Shown: piece by piece, positions 10,932 to 23,659 of the stretch
Position numbering within the stretch: position 1 is the stretch's first letter
Layout: every line of letters begins with the position of its first letter
Assembly: GCA_005281725.1 (NCBI GenBank)
Contig: SSBO01000012.1
Location: 8,038,866 to 8,102,865, forward strand
Direction: 5' to 3'
Length of the DNA stretch: 64,000 nt
From: Wuchereria bancrofti
Lineage: Eukaryota; Nematoda; Chromadorea; Rhabditida; Onchocercidae
Position numbers and translations under genes: made by a program
Notes under the pieces: generated by a model
The model's database searches: none
What the model was told of the DNA's origin: nothing
What the model saw: only the letters and a program-made list of their open reading frames with translations

Positions 10932-13900
10932 ATGTTCGATGATTCGCCATCGACATCACCGGTTTCGAAATTAGATACGGAAGTGATCATCATTGGTAAT
11001 TTTTTTTTTCTACAACTTATTTTTCGTGATTGGTTTTCCCTTTTTTTTTGATGGCCTTGCATTGGTTCTAGATAATTAACCACAGAATAATTTATGAGTC
11101 TGGAGATTTTAAAGGCGATCCAGGATAACTTTCTGTTAAAAAACGCTTGATTGAATGCATCTTGTGTTTCCACTTAAAATTTTGATTTGCGATGAATTTT
11201 GATGAAACAACCATGGGAAGAACTGTGTTGAAGTTTTAACAAAATGACTTTAGTCGAGAGATTGAATAGTTGGTGCGAATCTTTTGTGAATCAAAAAAGG
11301 TTGGGTTTTGGAAAAGTTTTAAAAAAAAGTTCTGCAACTAATACTTGGTTAAAATGAAACAACAATTCGAATGAAATATTCTAAACAAATATATCGAGCG
11401 AGTAATTCAACAATCTTCAGGAAACGGACCAGCCGGGTTATCATTGTCAGCCTTCCTTTCGGGCTGGTTACCTTTTTACTCTCCAAATGACGGCCCTCAT
11501 CCTAATGATTTTATCCACCAGAAACTTATTGAGCATGGAAAGGAATCATTACTCGATCAGGTTATTTTGTGGAATACCTTTAAAATAAAGTTATAAATAT
11601 TTCAGTTATAATTTTAACATTGTTTAGTGTACGATTGGGCAAAAAAACCGTCTTGACCAGAACATCTAAATAGTAGTTGACTTTAGGATTTTTCTTGGCT
11701 TGATAATAGCATCAATATGATGAATCATGGAGCAAGACCGCTTTCACTGTTGTATGACACATTGGTGCGTCCTAATGCTGATACTGGAACCCTTGGCACA
11801 TCGAAACTTTGTTGGATATACAATCGTAGCCGTGCTATTCCACATTTAATAGTCGCGCAAACACCAATTGGAGGATCTTGGAATAATTATGATGATGATG
11901 TAAATATTTTCTTTTAATCGCAACTGTATGATTGGGAATTTTACAAAGAAAATAGTTTTATTTTGAATAAAGAATACCTTTTTTATTTTCATTTCAGATG
12001 TTATCGGTCAGTGTGAGCAGTTTTCTGGATCTTCCAGCCTTTCTTATTGCTGATTGGTATGGTGGAAATAAGTTTGGTAGTCGGCTCCCAGCACCACTTT
12101 ACCGAAAATATCTGTCCGATTACGCGAGAAGAGTATACAAAAATAAAAATATTATTTGTGGTTTGAAAGTGACTCACGTAGAGGTGATGGTTTAAAGTTA
12201 ACGTTCAATGTAAGGGTAATATTGGCGCATGTAATATATTGTCGACATTTTAACCTTAGTTCGACGGTTGTCGTACGTCAACATTAACTACTGGAGCAGC
12301 AATATTAACTATTGTCAATGGTCAAGCTGGTTGATAGTATAATTCTGAATGATTAACTTGTAATTCGGAAAAAAGCAGCTAGACTCTTAATTTTTAGAAA
12401 TGTTCAAATAGCTGCATGGAGGGATTTTGGGAAGTTCGTGGCACAAAAAATGGTGAACCAGTGTTGCTGAGATGTAAGAAAGTTGTATTAGCATGTGGCA
12501 AAAATCAGGATCGATTACTTGGCGTAAGTTTTGTTTTTCTTAACCAAAATAATTATGTTTATGGAATATGAAATTGAAGGAACTGAAATGGTCCAAAAAG
12601 TGACTTCTGTCATTATGTTTGCTAATACCAAAGAAAGTTGAATGCGATTTAACTAAACTATATGTTACGAATCTGATTTTCTGATGAATCTGATTAAATT
12701 ATCCGTTGTAGCTGAAGCAGAAAACAATCATAAAAGCCTGGAACTTTCATTTTCAGGTGAAAGGAGAGTTGGAAGAGGATCGCATTGTTTACAATCTTCG
12801 GGATTTAAAGCGACTACTTATTTCATTGACTACAGCCAACTTTTCAAAAAGGAAAGTTGTTGTAGTTGGAGATGGGGTTAGCGCTGCGGATACAGTATTA
12901 CATTGTCTCAATTCATGCATTCCTGTGCTTCATGTAATTCGTCGATCGGATAAGCAACTACGATGTAAGCTTTCGAAATAAAAATATTGTTAAAATTTGG
13001 TATATTGTAAATGTTGTGAGCTTTTGTGTGAGTCTGTAAATGAATCTGATTTTCTGATGAATCTGATTAAATAAATATTACTTCAGACTATTTTTCCCTT
13101 CAGATTATTTTTAAAGAGTCATACCTGAATTAATCTTTGAAGATTGCCATATATTTTCATCCTTAAATATTGCTTAAAATGACACCATGAAACAACTTTG
13201 TTACTGGAGTCATCAGACCATTTTTAGTCATACAGTTATCACACCTTAGTCCATCTCTGTATCCAGAGTATTCAAGAGTTTTCAAATTAATGATGGGATA
13301 TTGCGAAGATTATTATTATACCAAAGTTACTTGCGCTACCATTGAATCGTTGAATAAAGGCACAGTTCGCATCAAAACTCTTCAAGGAATTTTTACGGTA
13401 AACTTTTTGATGTGGCAACTTCGAAATGCATTGTACACGGCACTTTATATATCAAAAAAAGAAAAAAAAAAACATGTATCACTTCGTTGAAATATGGAAT
13501 GAAACTTCGCCATCAATGATGTCTGTCAAGAAAGTCATTATTGTTTCTTCCGCAGAAGGTTTTGATTTTGAACGAAATCTTATCTTTTCAGGAACATTTC
13601 CGAGCTTTGTGCGTGTGTGCTGGTAAACAGTCAGACCTGAGCATGTTAACGGACAAATATACATTTCAAGATTATTGTTGCAATGAAGACCCATCGCTCT
13701 TTCGTATTGGTTCACTTGCGGGCGACCACTTTGTGCGATATCTTGTTGGTAAGATATATACATATATGAAAAAGTAAATCAAATTGTGAAGTTTTCACTT
13801 TGTTGTTCTCATAAGAGTTACCAGAAGATTTTCGAAATACTGCAGTATTTTCTTTACCAATTCTAAAGTAACAAACACTCTGTGAAAAAGAAAAAGTTAC

Positions 13901-13937
13901 AGGAGGTGCAATGGATGCTGCTCGATATCTCATGTAA
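10932..13937 (+). CDS. OSGIN-family oxidative stress-induced growth inhibitor homologue
   Basis: Nine exons join in consistent phase to a complete 432-residue protein: 10932-10995, 11421-11560, 11687-11899, 11998-12183, 12398-12523, 12757-12964, 13228-13397, 13592-13748, 13903-13937. OSGIN proteins are flavin/NAD(P)-binding, monooxygenase-like; the vertebrate members respond to oxidative stress and restrain growth. Residues 16-27 hold a Rossmann dinucleotide motif (EVIIIGNGPAG). Family landmarks follow: [26 protein letters not shown], and the [15 protein letters not shown] block. A second Rossmann motif, [12 protein letters not shown], lies near residues 277-288, followed by [11 protein letters not shown] and a C-terminal [20 protein letters not shown]. 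The last match is characteristic of the family end. Length is close to the vertebrate proteins. The start is the first ATG upstream of the Rossmann fold in frame. Confidence 0.88.
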
Positions 13938-14737
13938 TCTTGGTTATGTTCACTTTATTCAGTCAATTATTGGTCAGTTGGTATTAGGGACTAGCGAAAA
14001 ATGCTTCAAATAAAAATGGTTTATTTTTTATGAAGAAGCAAAACGATATTGTTTTATTAAGCTGAGGAAATCTTGATTCTGATTAAAGAAAGTGAGAAAT
14101 GAAAGAGAATAACTAAGTGGAAATATGGTCATTTTTTAGATGCAGAATTAGGTGAAATATTGATTATTTCGCATGATAAATTCAAAATTTCCAGCTGTTA
14201 AGTATAACAGTTGTTGTAACAACTCATAGTATACGCAGTTTACCAAAATTAATTGTGCAGACACTTTATTATATGTTTCGAAATAAAAGAAATGCGTATT
14301 TTATTTATTCATGCCGCTGAGGTCAAAGTGTAATATGAACGACGAACATAGTGTTATTATTTATTCATCGTTCTTATTTCACTGAATGACAGTTCAAATA
14401 TTTGTAGCTTTTATTGTGTCAAAGTATGTAATAATAAAGAACACAAATTAATTTAAAGTTCTAATTAATATTGTTTTATGTTGTTTGAAATCTGAATGAA
14501 AGAGTTGGTTGATAACGTAGTAATTCTGGATAATGAGACTATATATATACATGTGTTTCCTTCTGCCTCCTTCACATGGCTGTAGCCGGTGAAAACGTAA
14601 CGCTTTGAAGATTAGTTTGTGAGGAAAGTTTTTTAATAAGTGTTGTTGTTCTCATCACTCCACGACATCGGCATTGGCGTTATCGTTCTTTTATGATATC
14701 GCACAATACTAGAGAAGAAATGAATGAAGTGAATATT
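13938..14737. other. 3' flank of OSGIN, no gene seen
   Basis: AT-rich, with AATAAA-like sequences near 14008 and 14283 that could serve as poly(A) signals. No supportable exon on either strand. Confidence 0.4.
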
Positions 14738-14967
14738 AAATTATGCCAACAGTCCACTAAATGTTTGCTAAGTTGTCATATTTCCGTTTCATCACTGTTA
14801 TTGTTACTTTGCACCACCGCTTGCTGAAGTAAATTGAGTTAGTGATCTTAACCTAATTGAAACTTGCAACATCCAAAAATGGTTTTAACTCCTTACATAA
14901 CTGGCGTTGGCTTACAACAGAACGCATGGTTAACGAATAAAGAGCTGTCATCGAAATTGCGGGTAGA
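14738..14967 (+). repeat. Large palindrome, left arm (230 bp)
   Basis: This arm is the reverse complement of 15257-15486 with a single mismatch in 230 positions (229/230). The arms are separated by a 289-base spacer, 14968-15256. Transcription from either side would give a long double-stranded hairpin. The arm is less AT-rich than its flanks and partly open in frame (14864-15064), but the translation resembles nothing I know. Candidates are a foldback transposable element, a recent inverted duplication, or an assembly artefact. Confidence 0.9.
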
Positions 14968-15256
14968 CTCATATCAAGTGCTTGAGCTGGTGCTCAAGAA
15001 GTTAGAACCTGGATTCTCTGTTGCTTTGGTTTCCGAGAAGTTGTTAGAAATACATTTTTTGTGATTAAATGGGTTCTGACATATTTCATCTTAGTCCAAT
15101 CACGAGATATGAGGATGACTAGTAAGCATAATTACGTATTTTTTGGCAGTAACACAACGGTTGCTTTTCCTTATTTAAATCAGCTACTGCAAGTTTCATA
15201 ACTCTCGATTCTGAGATTTCTCTATAGTGAAGAGCACACTCTTTTTTATAAACCAA

Positions 15257-15486
15257 TCTACCCGCAATTTCGATGACAGCTCTTTACTCGTTAACCATGC
15301 GTTCTGTTGTAAGCCAACGCCAGTTATGTAAGGAGTTAAAACCATTTTTGGATGTTGCAAGTTTCAATTAGGTTAAGATCACTAACTCAATTTACTTCAG
15401 CAAGCGGTGGTGCAAAGTAACAATAACAGTGATGAAACGGAAATATGACAACTTAGCAAACATTTAGTGGACTGTTGGCATAATTT
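15257..15486 (-). repeat. Large palindrome, right arm (230 bp)
   Basis: Partner of 14738-14967; the only visible difference is ATT versus ACT in the segment equivalent to AGCTCTTTAYTCGTTAACC. Both arms end abruptly in non-matching sequence and I see no obvious target-site duplication. Confidence 0.9.
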
Positions 15487-17404
15487 TTCAGTTGTTCGGT
15501 TTTTCCTTATTATTGTATAAGCGCGATATTGTACGATGCGTAAAAGAACAGTAGTTTATAACAAAGAGAGTTCATTGAACAAAGAACTTAAAATCTCTTA
15601 AAAAGTCGGGTGCAATTCCGCCTGTAACACTGGCAGATCTTAGCAGTTAACATATTAAGCAATGCACATAATCTTTGTTAACAGAATGTAACATTCTAGA
15701 CAGTGTATATGACGCATGTAAGCTCGGTACAGTTAGAAGATAAATGTTGGATAAATAATGCCTCACTTCAGATAATCTCTTATATTTGTGTAAGGAATAT
15801 TTAAGTAGGATAACTTTTATGTTTTACAACTTTCTATCTTATGGATTTAATATAAAGTTATTTCGACATATTACAAACTTATTTCGGTTTTTCGACATAG
15901 GTAATTCATAATCTTTCTAGTTTAATGTAGTTTTCAAACTAAATATATATTTTTTTATAGTGCTGCAACTTATGATTTGTTACGTTTCGACAGTTCCAAA
16001 ATTTACTGAAATGAAAATTTAGTGACTAGGTTCCATTGACTTTAGTATGATTACCTTTGCTTTCATTATATTTGTTACTACTTCACTTTAATACATATTG
16101 TCTAATCAGTTAAGTAATACAGTTCAAGAATATGCGACATGTACTGCTTTCTTTTTGACAAAGACACTGCAGTAATTTAAAATTTTTAGTCTTCTTTCTT
16201 AGGGAGATTTGAGATTTTAAAGTATGAAACTTTCCTTAAATGTTCTTTATCATTTATTCTTGTTTCTCTACTAACGGCTGAAATTTTATTCGAAATTAGC
16301 ATGAACGTACATAAGGAAATATTGCATTACAGTATTATTCGACTAATAAAATCCTTTGTAATTAAGTCTTTTCAAAGTTGCTTGCATCGACTGGGAAGAA
16401 ATAATAAAATTATTAAAAGTTTGACAAACATACATAACAGAAATTGCTTTAGACGAAAATTAATATCGCTATCCTAAGATCCCATTGATATTTGGACAAA
16501 AAAGTTATTTCTGTAAGCCCGTTGAATAATTTTGGAGCAGATAGCTTAATCAAATGTAAAGTTTTCTTCACAGATAGTTCAAATCTGTGAATTTCAAAAT
16601 TGCTGCAACATTCACTGCTGCAATTACAAAAAAAAGTGGAAGAAGTCTATGATGTGTACATATCGAATGATCGTACCTGACTAACACCAACTACGCAGGC
16701 ATTCGTTAACGAATATGCTAGAAATACTGATGGTTACCTACCCGATTACTCATCGGACACCATGCTATGTATATTTTACCAAAAACTTCAAAATTTAAGC
16801 AAATCTTTTAAGAGCCCCATAATTTTTGTTATTCAGGGTTAAAATCAATATAATCTGTGCTAAGAAAGTTAATGGAGAAGCTGCACAAAGTTTCACATAA
16901 TTTCTTAAATTTCAGAGTGTAGATTTATTTGATAGAAATTTGGAGAAATCATTGATTGCTTTATTTCATTGATAAATTTCGTCATTTTGTTACTCTTTTT
17001 TCCGATGCATAATTCGACATATACGGAAGAGAAATTCTAAGACATTAAAACACAAATTATATCATTCTCCATTACAATTCAGAAAAGACAAATATACACA
17101 AAATCAAGACAGTTTTTAAAAAAATTGAAAGGCAGTCGTACTGCATCTTACATTACAAAAAAAATCGTCCTATCATTCACTATAGTGAGTTTTATAAAAG
17201 GCACTGAGAAATTGACATTCCTTAATTTATGATTCACGAAAAAGAAAGTCATGTCATCGCAATTAACCTTTAATTATTCCATACAGAAATATTAAAAGTT
17301 ATATTTAACAGCAATAAAGGAAGCGAAAGGTCGGCATCTGTTTCTTATAATGTCAACAATTTTTCTGGATCGTAGATTTGTTTTCTGTTACGTTACGAAG
17401 TATA
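15487..17404. other. Intergenic stretch, no gene seen
   Basis: AT-rich sequence with dense stops in every frame. No exon chain, RNA gene or clear repeat family was recognised. Confidence 0.45.
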
Positions 17405-17694
17405 GAAAGAATTATTGAAAAACAAACAGTAAGCAAAAATGACAGTCAACGTTCCACAACCGCACTAATTCAATATGATGCTTCTGCTGATGGTACTATC
17501 AACGCAAGGTCATGTGATTTAGCCTTTCTATATTGTCAGTTCCTTCTGGAATTAAAATTATGAAATTAAGTTTTGGAAGACAAACAAATGATAGTGAAAT
17601 GATAGAATTGATAGTATAAGCCCGCAACTGTTATCTATTATTAGTCGATTCAAATAAATACCCAATATCAGTATTGCTTTTAGCAACTCATAAC
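17405..17694 (-). repeat. 290-bp repeat, copy 2 (inverted partner of 9831-10120)
   Basis: Inverted copy of the 9831-10120 block with about two substitutions over 290 positions. Together the copies bracket 7.3 kb. The near identity indicates a recent origin, or ongoing conversion between copies. Confidence 0.85.
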
Positions 17695-19342
17695 ATCTGT
17701 CCATAGTTCGAAAATTCTTACCCACCTATATCTGACTATCGTTCATTGCATGTCTATTCTTCATTCCATCTAAATTAAATATCATTTATACCTGTGAATC
17801 ATGGAAATTTTTAACTTTTCTTGAAAATCATTTTAAAAAAGTTGAGAGAAACTCATGCAAAAAGTATTGTTGTTGTTAACGGTGTGAGCCGTTAGTTACA
17901 TAGTTACATACTGATCCAATCAAAACCTGAAGTTTCATCATCGATAGAGGCATCAAAAGGGAGAAGAAGAGTGGTGAATGCTGTCTGCCAGAATTGTTGA
18001 AAGGAGATGGGACAATTTGAGGACAGACGAACAAACTTTTTCCTGTTGTTCCACGTTGTTGTTGGTTGTAGCGGTGGGATAGTGCTATCGGCATCATATC
18101 ATACGCGTTAAGCGTCTAAATGTCTATCAACAGGAGATCTAATACTTTGTTGCTGTACAAAATCATACATTTCAATTTCTTCCTATCATTTTTTGATTTA
18201 AAATGTAATATGAATTATCATTGTATTTCCAATAGACAGATATTCGAAAAATTCTGAACATAATCTTGTTTTCTTTCAAAAAAAAAAGAATTCAACAAAT
18301 TAGAAATCAATTGAACCGATCGATGTCCTAAAGGGTACTGATTTGTGTTATTTGTTAGGAAAGAAAGAGAAAGTACATCAAATATAATGTAACTATTCCA
18401 AACTTTTTTCTTTTTACACTAACTGCAAATCTTATTTTTGTACAAAAATTTTCTTTCCCAAATTACTTCTTTAATTCATCTTTTTTCATTTTTACAATAC
18501 TACTTTTTTATGACCCTTCTTTTTCTGATAATCATTTAAGCTAATTTTTGTTACATTTGGCTTTATTCAACAATAGCAATGTAACAGAAGGATGATTCAA
18601 CACTTTGCTTGTAAAATATTCTTTTTGTTTTTTGTCTCTCCGACAATAACTCAAGGAATAGTTTCATTTTTCCTTCTTTTTTTCTGGAATATATAAAATT
18701 TTTAAAATCCAAGTAGCAATAACATTTTAGTGAGATAACGGGAAAACCTTTCGCTCTTTGGTTGTTAGTTATGTGAATGAAATTTAAATTTGAATGAATT
18801 AATAAGAAATCGATAAGTTTCTGAAACACATATATATCGCGTTATGATGAAAAGAACATCAAAAGATTTTAGCTATAAGCAAAGAATTATGGCTTAGATT
18901 CATGATTCCAGAAATTGTCAGTGAAGCAAGTACAACTTTACAATCAACGAGAACAGAATTGGGTGCTATCGTATGAAAGTGCTATCACATGTTTATCTAT
19001 TAGATTGGATAATAATTATTATTAACAGCCTAATTAGCTAATTGGTACCATAAATTTCTTCATTAACCACTTCTACATCTCTATTAGATGCACGATGCAC
19101 GGCGCAATCTAATGTCCAACAGTTTTGATGTAATCTTCAGTGGAACATTTCTGCATTAATTAGAAGCAATGTTTGTTTTAGTTTTATCAATAAAAAATGA
19201 AAAAAATTTGTTAACTTCCAGTAAATTCTCTCAGCTTTTAGCATTTATCTATTTAATGATTTTTTGATGATATTTGAACGATCAGCGCAAATGTCTTGCA
19301 AAAAGATGTCAAATTAAAATGTTCTTCTTTATGATAGAAAAA
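17695..19342. other. Intergenic stretch, no gene seen
   Basis: Mostly AT-rich. One patch at about 17880-18110 has higher GC and is open on the minus strand for 73 codons (17876-18097), with a Gln/Ser-rich then hydrophobic translation; without splice partners or homology I do not call it a gene. Confidence 0.35.
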
Positions 19343-22300
19343 ATGCAGTTGCTACTTCAACGGCATGCGATTTGTGTAACGATATTTGTATGTCCCATCC
19401 TAATAATACGATGCGAAAATAGCGATGAGTATAAAGAGGTATCCAATAGGCGACTTACCGATCAGATTGCCGAGAAAGCCAAGCAAACTGTCGTTGATAT
19501 CGGTGAAGTGATGAAATCTCAACAATCTGTCTTGGAATGTGACGGCAAAAAGTTTGCTCATTTCTCTTTTCTTTCTTCACTCTTTTTTTTATTTGAAATT
19601 CGACTACAACTAGTAACACATAACTTAAGCTTAATGTTGAAATTGTGTTTTAAATGACTGTTGTCAAAAATGAGAAGTATTTACTTAAGGATCATAGACA
19701 CATTTATCTGGATTAAATGATTAGAGATTGGAAATCTAAATTATTTAACTAAATTAGTGAATAATATCAATATTTATAATCGGCAAGAATTTTATGAGGA
19801 AAATTTTGACTCCAAAATTTTATCATCATTTCCATGTTAAACTACTCTTTAGTTTTAATTAAGATTTTCTAAATTTATAGATGTCCAAACAACAATATTT
19901 TCGTCTTTTATCAGTGCTGTGAAAATGTTCCCAAAGAATGTTGCTGGCACATTCGATATTGGCTTACGTAAGCATTCAGATTTCTGAATTAGAAATATCC
20001 TGAAAATCTAAGATTCCTTCTATTCAATTACAACAATTCTCTTGTACTATATAAAGAACTCATTTTCAGCATTGTATTAATACTGATATTACTCAAAATG
20101 CTTTGGTCTGGTTTGGTATGGTGCATACGGCGATCGTGTCACGACTGAAAAAGTGAAGAGAATTTTATTGTCATTGCTTTGTCAACATCTGATAACTTAC
20201 AGAAATGACAACTTAATCATTTACTTGAAATATGGTGTTATGTCATGTCTACTTTCACTTCTTAATTGATGTGAAATTTCCACTGAATGAATCTTTGAAT
20301 TTAATTCATAACACTCGCTAATATATTAACAGTTTCTCTCGATATTGTGTTTTTAATCTTTTATTAAAAATATTTTAAGAAAAAATATTATCTGAATAGA
20401 AATGAAGTTTAACGAAAGTTAACATGTTACTTTTAAATCATAATCTATGTCCGTTATCATTACACATCTCAAAATATCTTGTTCTACCTGTTGATATCAA
20501 ATGGAAGCTACTGATCGAAATTACCTCGACAACTTTGTATAAGATCAGTAGCACAGTATGGTAGCTCATGTTAAATTCTCTTATAGTGCGAACATATTGC
20601 GATTTGCTATTATTGTGATCAGAATTTGAATAGGTACTGTATTTTTGCACAGTTTTTTATTGAAATACTACAATATAATAATTATTTTGTCAATGATTGT
20701 TTTATCATATTTTTTGCAAAACAAAAATTTTAAGGAATTTTGAGATGTATTGAAAATTCTGAATGTAATCTTTGAGTTATCTAAAGTTGTGCATTTATTT
20801 TGGAAATTTTGACAAAAATGAATTTATGTATTCGACATATTTGTACGATAAAGTTGATCATAAGACACACAGTGAACGAAAGTTTCAACAATTTCAAGAA
20901 ATAATGCAGACAGATATTAATGTAAGGAGTAGTATTTGTAAGCAATCAATGAGATATATATTTAGCTCCAATAGAACGTTTATTCATTAGTAACTTAAAG
21001 TAGTAAAAGCGTTATTATTTTAAGTTATGTGCAATACTTGAAGTATTATTATTCTAATAGAAATTACTTTAATTATATCCAGAGTACTTCGTAAGACATA
21101 AATAAAATTTCCAGAAGGTTGCATATAATTTCATTTTTTTTTTCTGATATTAATTGGAACTTTATGTTAACATTGTAAATTGTGATAAATTTGAAAGAAG
21201 AACCGGATACACAAAGATTGCAAGAGGAGATATGATCAACTATCGCTATCCAAGTGATACTTTTCATCTTCAGCAGGAATTTATTGATATATATTAAATG
21301 TTGCATCAACAAATTTTGCTAATTTCACAATGCTTTTATCGTCAACAAATCATGCTAATTTGCTGTTTCTCTTTCCTGCACGTCATTTTTATAACTACAG
21401 CACGACAAATTCACATTATTATACGTGATAACGTAACACAAGCTTGTCCTGGCCGTAAGTCAGCTTTCCAAAAATCTTTGATTATCAAAATAGCTAAATT
21501 CTTGTTGTGCTATTATGTAGCTGAAAAAATCCTCAATATGTTTCATAAGTTCCTTTTTTCAATCCTGAGTTAATCTTTTCTCTATTTTTCACCTAAAAGT
21601 CTTTCCACAATTCTTAAAACCTATTATGAAAAATGAAATGAACTAAGCAGAATCGTTTGAAAACAGTTAACGATAAGGCTTATTGCTTCTAGAACATTTT
21701 GAATTGGTCGAAAGTCCAGATATCACAATACTGAAAATGGAACAACGCATTACTAAAAGATATTTATAATAGATAACCATGGTCGTAAGACTCCAAATTT
21801 GAATTTGATGAAACTGATTTGCTTCCAGAGCATTTTGAATTAATTGATCGGAAAACAATAAATGTTCAGTTCGAGTTGATGTCGTCGGTAGGTGATGCCG
21901 ATCAGTTATTAATTACAGGACAAAATGGAAATAGACAAACAATTACATTTCCGGGGTATATATTTTCACTGTGACTGCGTTTTATATTTGTTGAATCATT
22001 TAGGCAGTATGCAAATTGTTAAAAATTTACAGATGTTTTCGTGCACGGTTGAATTTCCAACTAAAGAAACTAATCAACAATCCATATATTGAATCTTTCA
22101 TACAGCTTGGGACAAATATACCGTGTAAGATGGAGGAGGATGAAGTCACTAATAATGTTAAACACATTTGCACGAATATTACGGAGGAAAATTGGTGTCC
22201 TCAAAGTGATAATCAAAAATTGAGATCAATGCTTAGTGGGAAAAGTACATGGTAACATGATAACACCTAGATTGTTTATTTTCCACTGAAACTCTAAATT

Positions 22301-23114
22301 TTATTTTATTTTTCCTTTTTCCATTAATAATTCATGTATATTTTGGGAATTATTTCTATTTGCAGCAGATTTTGTAATTTATGTCAGCCACTGAAATCAT
22401 TTGATTACATTCAAAGTGACGGACCTGACCAGTGTAATTCTACGTCGCTCTATAAGACTTTCATTCTTAAGGTACTGTTCTACCTGTTTTTCCTGCAAAA
22501 AATTAGTTACATGATCCAGAAGTATTAGCTATATCGTCGAGTAAGCATAGCACAATTCAAATATTTCATAGATTTGTACGCCATCATCACAACAATTACG
22601 AGAAAAAAACCTTCATTACAAAGGAAGATTAGAAGAATATTGGAATTATCTAAAACAGGTTTGCTTTCCATCCAAAATGACTGTTAATTTGTTGCTCCTA
22701 GAATCTAAACTAAAAATAAATTTGTAAACAAGGCCACCACAATAGGTCACAACCCACAAATCTGCAACGCTATACTCACTGTTCACGTCTCTTTTCATTC
22801 AGGTATCCATAGCCTTTCATCATTAGAAATGGGATTTAGAATGAATTACCACATCATGATTTATCTTAAAGATTCAACTGAATTCTGTTTAGGGTGTTTT
22901 AACAGCAGTGGTTCATATCATGGATCGACCACACGTAAGAACAACTAACCTACGACAATGTCAACGTTTATGCAGGACCTACGAAAACTATCCAGCTATT
23001 TCCGAATCATACCGCGCAACGCTACACCAAACTATCGAAGAACTTTGTGTTCCAGCAGATTCATATGTTGCTTGCATCTATCACACCATAAGATTCGATG
23101 TTATCCATAGCTAA
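19343..23114 (+). CDS. Secreted cysteine-rich protein of unknown family
   Basis: The ATG at 19343 starts a hydrophobic signal peptide (MQLLLQRHAICVTIFVCPIL). Exons I can support: 19343-19538, 19881-19967, about 20787-20937, 21401-21454, 21829-21955, 22033-22251, 22366-22471, 22572-22658, 22893-23114. From 20787 to the end all phases agree; the join between 19967 and the next exon does not, so one exon there is missing or misplaced. The C-terminal half is rich in spaced cysteines (CRFCNLCQPLKSF, RQCQRLCRTYENY, ELCVPADSYVACIY) with N-glycosylation sites such as NIT and NST. This suggests a disulfide-bonded extracellular protein, about 370 residues or more. No second membrane segment is clear. 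An alternative last exon at 23131-23286 would need a 31-base intron. I do not recognise the family; it may be nematode-restricted. Confidence 0.6.
21682..21706 (+). pseudogene. Degenerate copy of the start of the 21829 exon
   Basis: The segment TTGCTTCTAGAACATTTTGAATTG closely repeats the acceptor and first codons of the real exon (TTGCTTCCAGAGCATTTTGAATTA at 21819-21842), 136 bases upstream in the same intron. It keeps an AG acceptor and the HFEL reading, but the frame then runs to a stop without a usable donor, so it looks like a decayed tandem copy. Confidence 0.4.
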
Positions 23115-23659
23115 TTTTTTTTTAATGCAGCATCCCAAGTTTATCCATTCACACCGCCTATACTCAGTTCTCGAATCTAATCCAATGTTTGCAACTAGAT
23201 CATTAGAGCACCTATTTTATCGTACTAAGTCACATCTCAGTTTGCTGCTCTGTACATTGAAGACATTGCTGAATATGGATGTGTGATTAGTTTGTTTGTT
23301 TGAAATATATATAATAAAATTTGTCAGAAATAAATTCTCCTTCATCTGAGATGTACTGTACCAATTACACGTAAAAACAAGTCCGAGGTATTACAAACAC
23401 TTTTGAATAGTTAAAACAACAACAACTTAATAATTGGTCATTCAAAGTTCTGTCCCACTTAATCCTAAACCTACAATTACTGAAAAGTATTCTGCTTTAC
23501 ATCACATTGAAACTTCTTTCGAACTCAGTCCCTTCTACAGAAAATTTCAAGAAGCTTATCGAATCACATTACTACTTATAACGACAGGTTTAAGTAAACA
23601 AATTTAAATGATACATCTATTAAAAAAACCAGAACTACCGCATGATGAATTATAACATT

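Noticed and set aside
14864..15064. ORF in the palindrome arm as a gene
   Set aside because: Only 66 codons, crosses the arm boundary into unique sequence, no splice partners and no recognised homology.
18563..18829. 88-codon minus ORF
   Set aside because: Lys/Phe/Ile-rich chance-like translation, no supporting splice structure.
23131..23286. Extra last exon of the secreted gene
   Set aside because: It would need a 31-base intron; the simpler stop at 23112-23114 is preferred.
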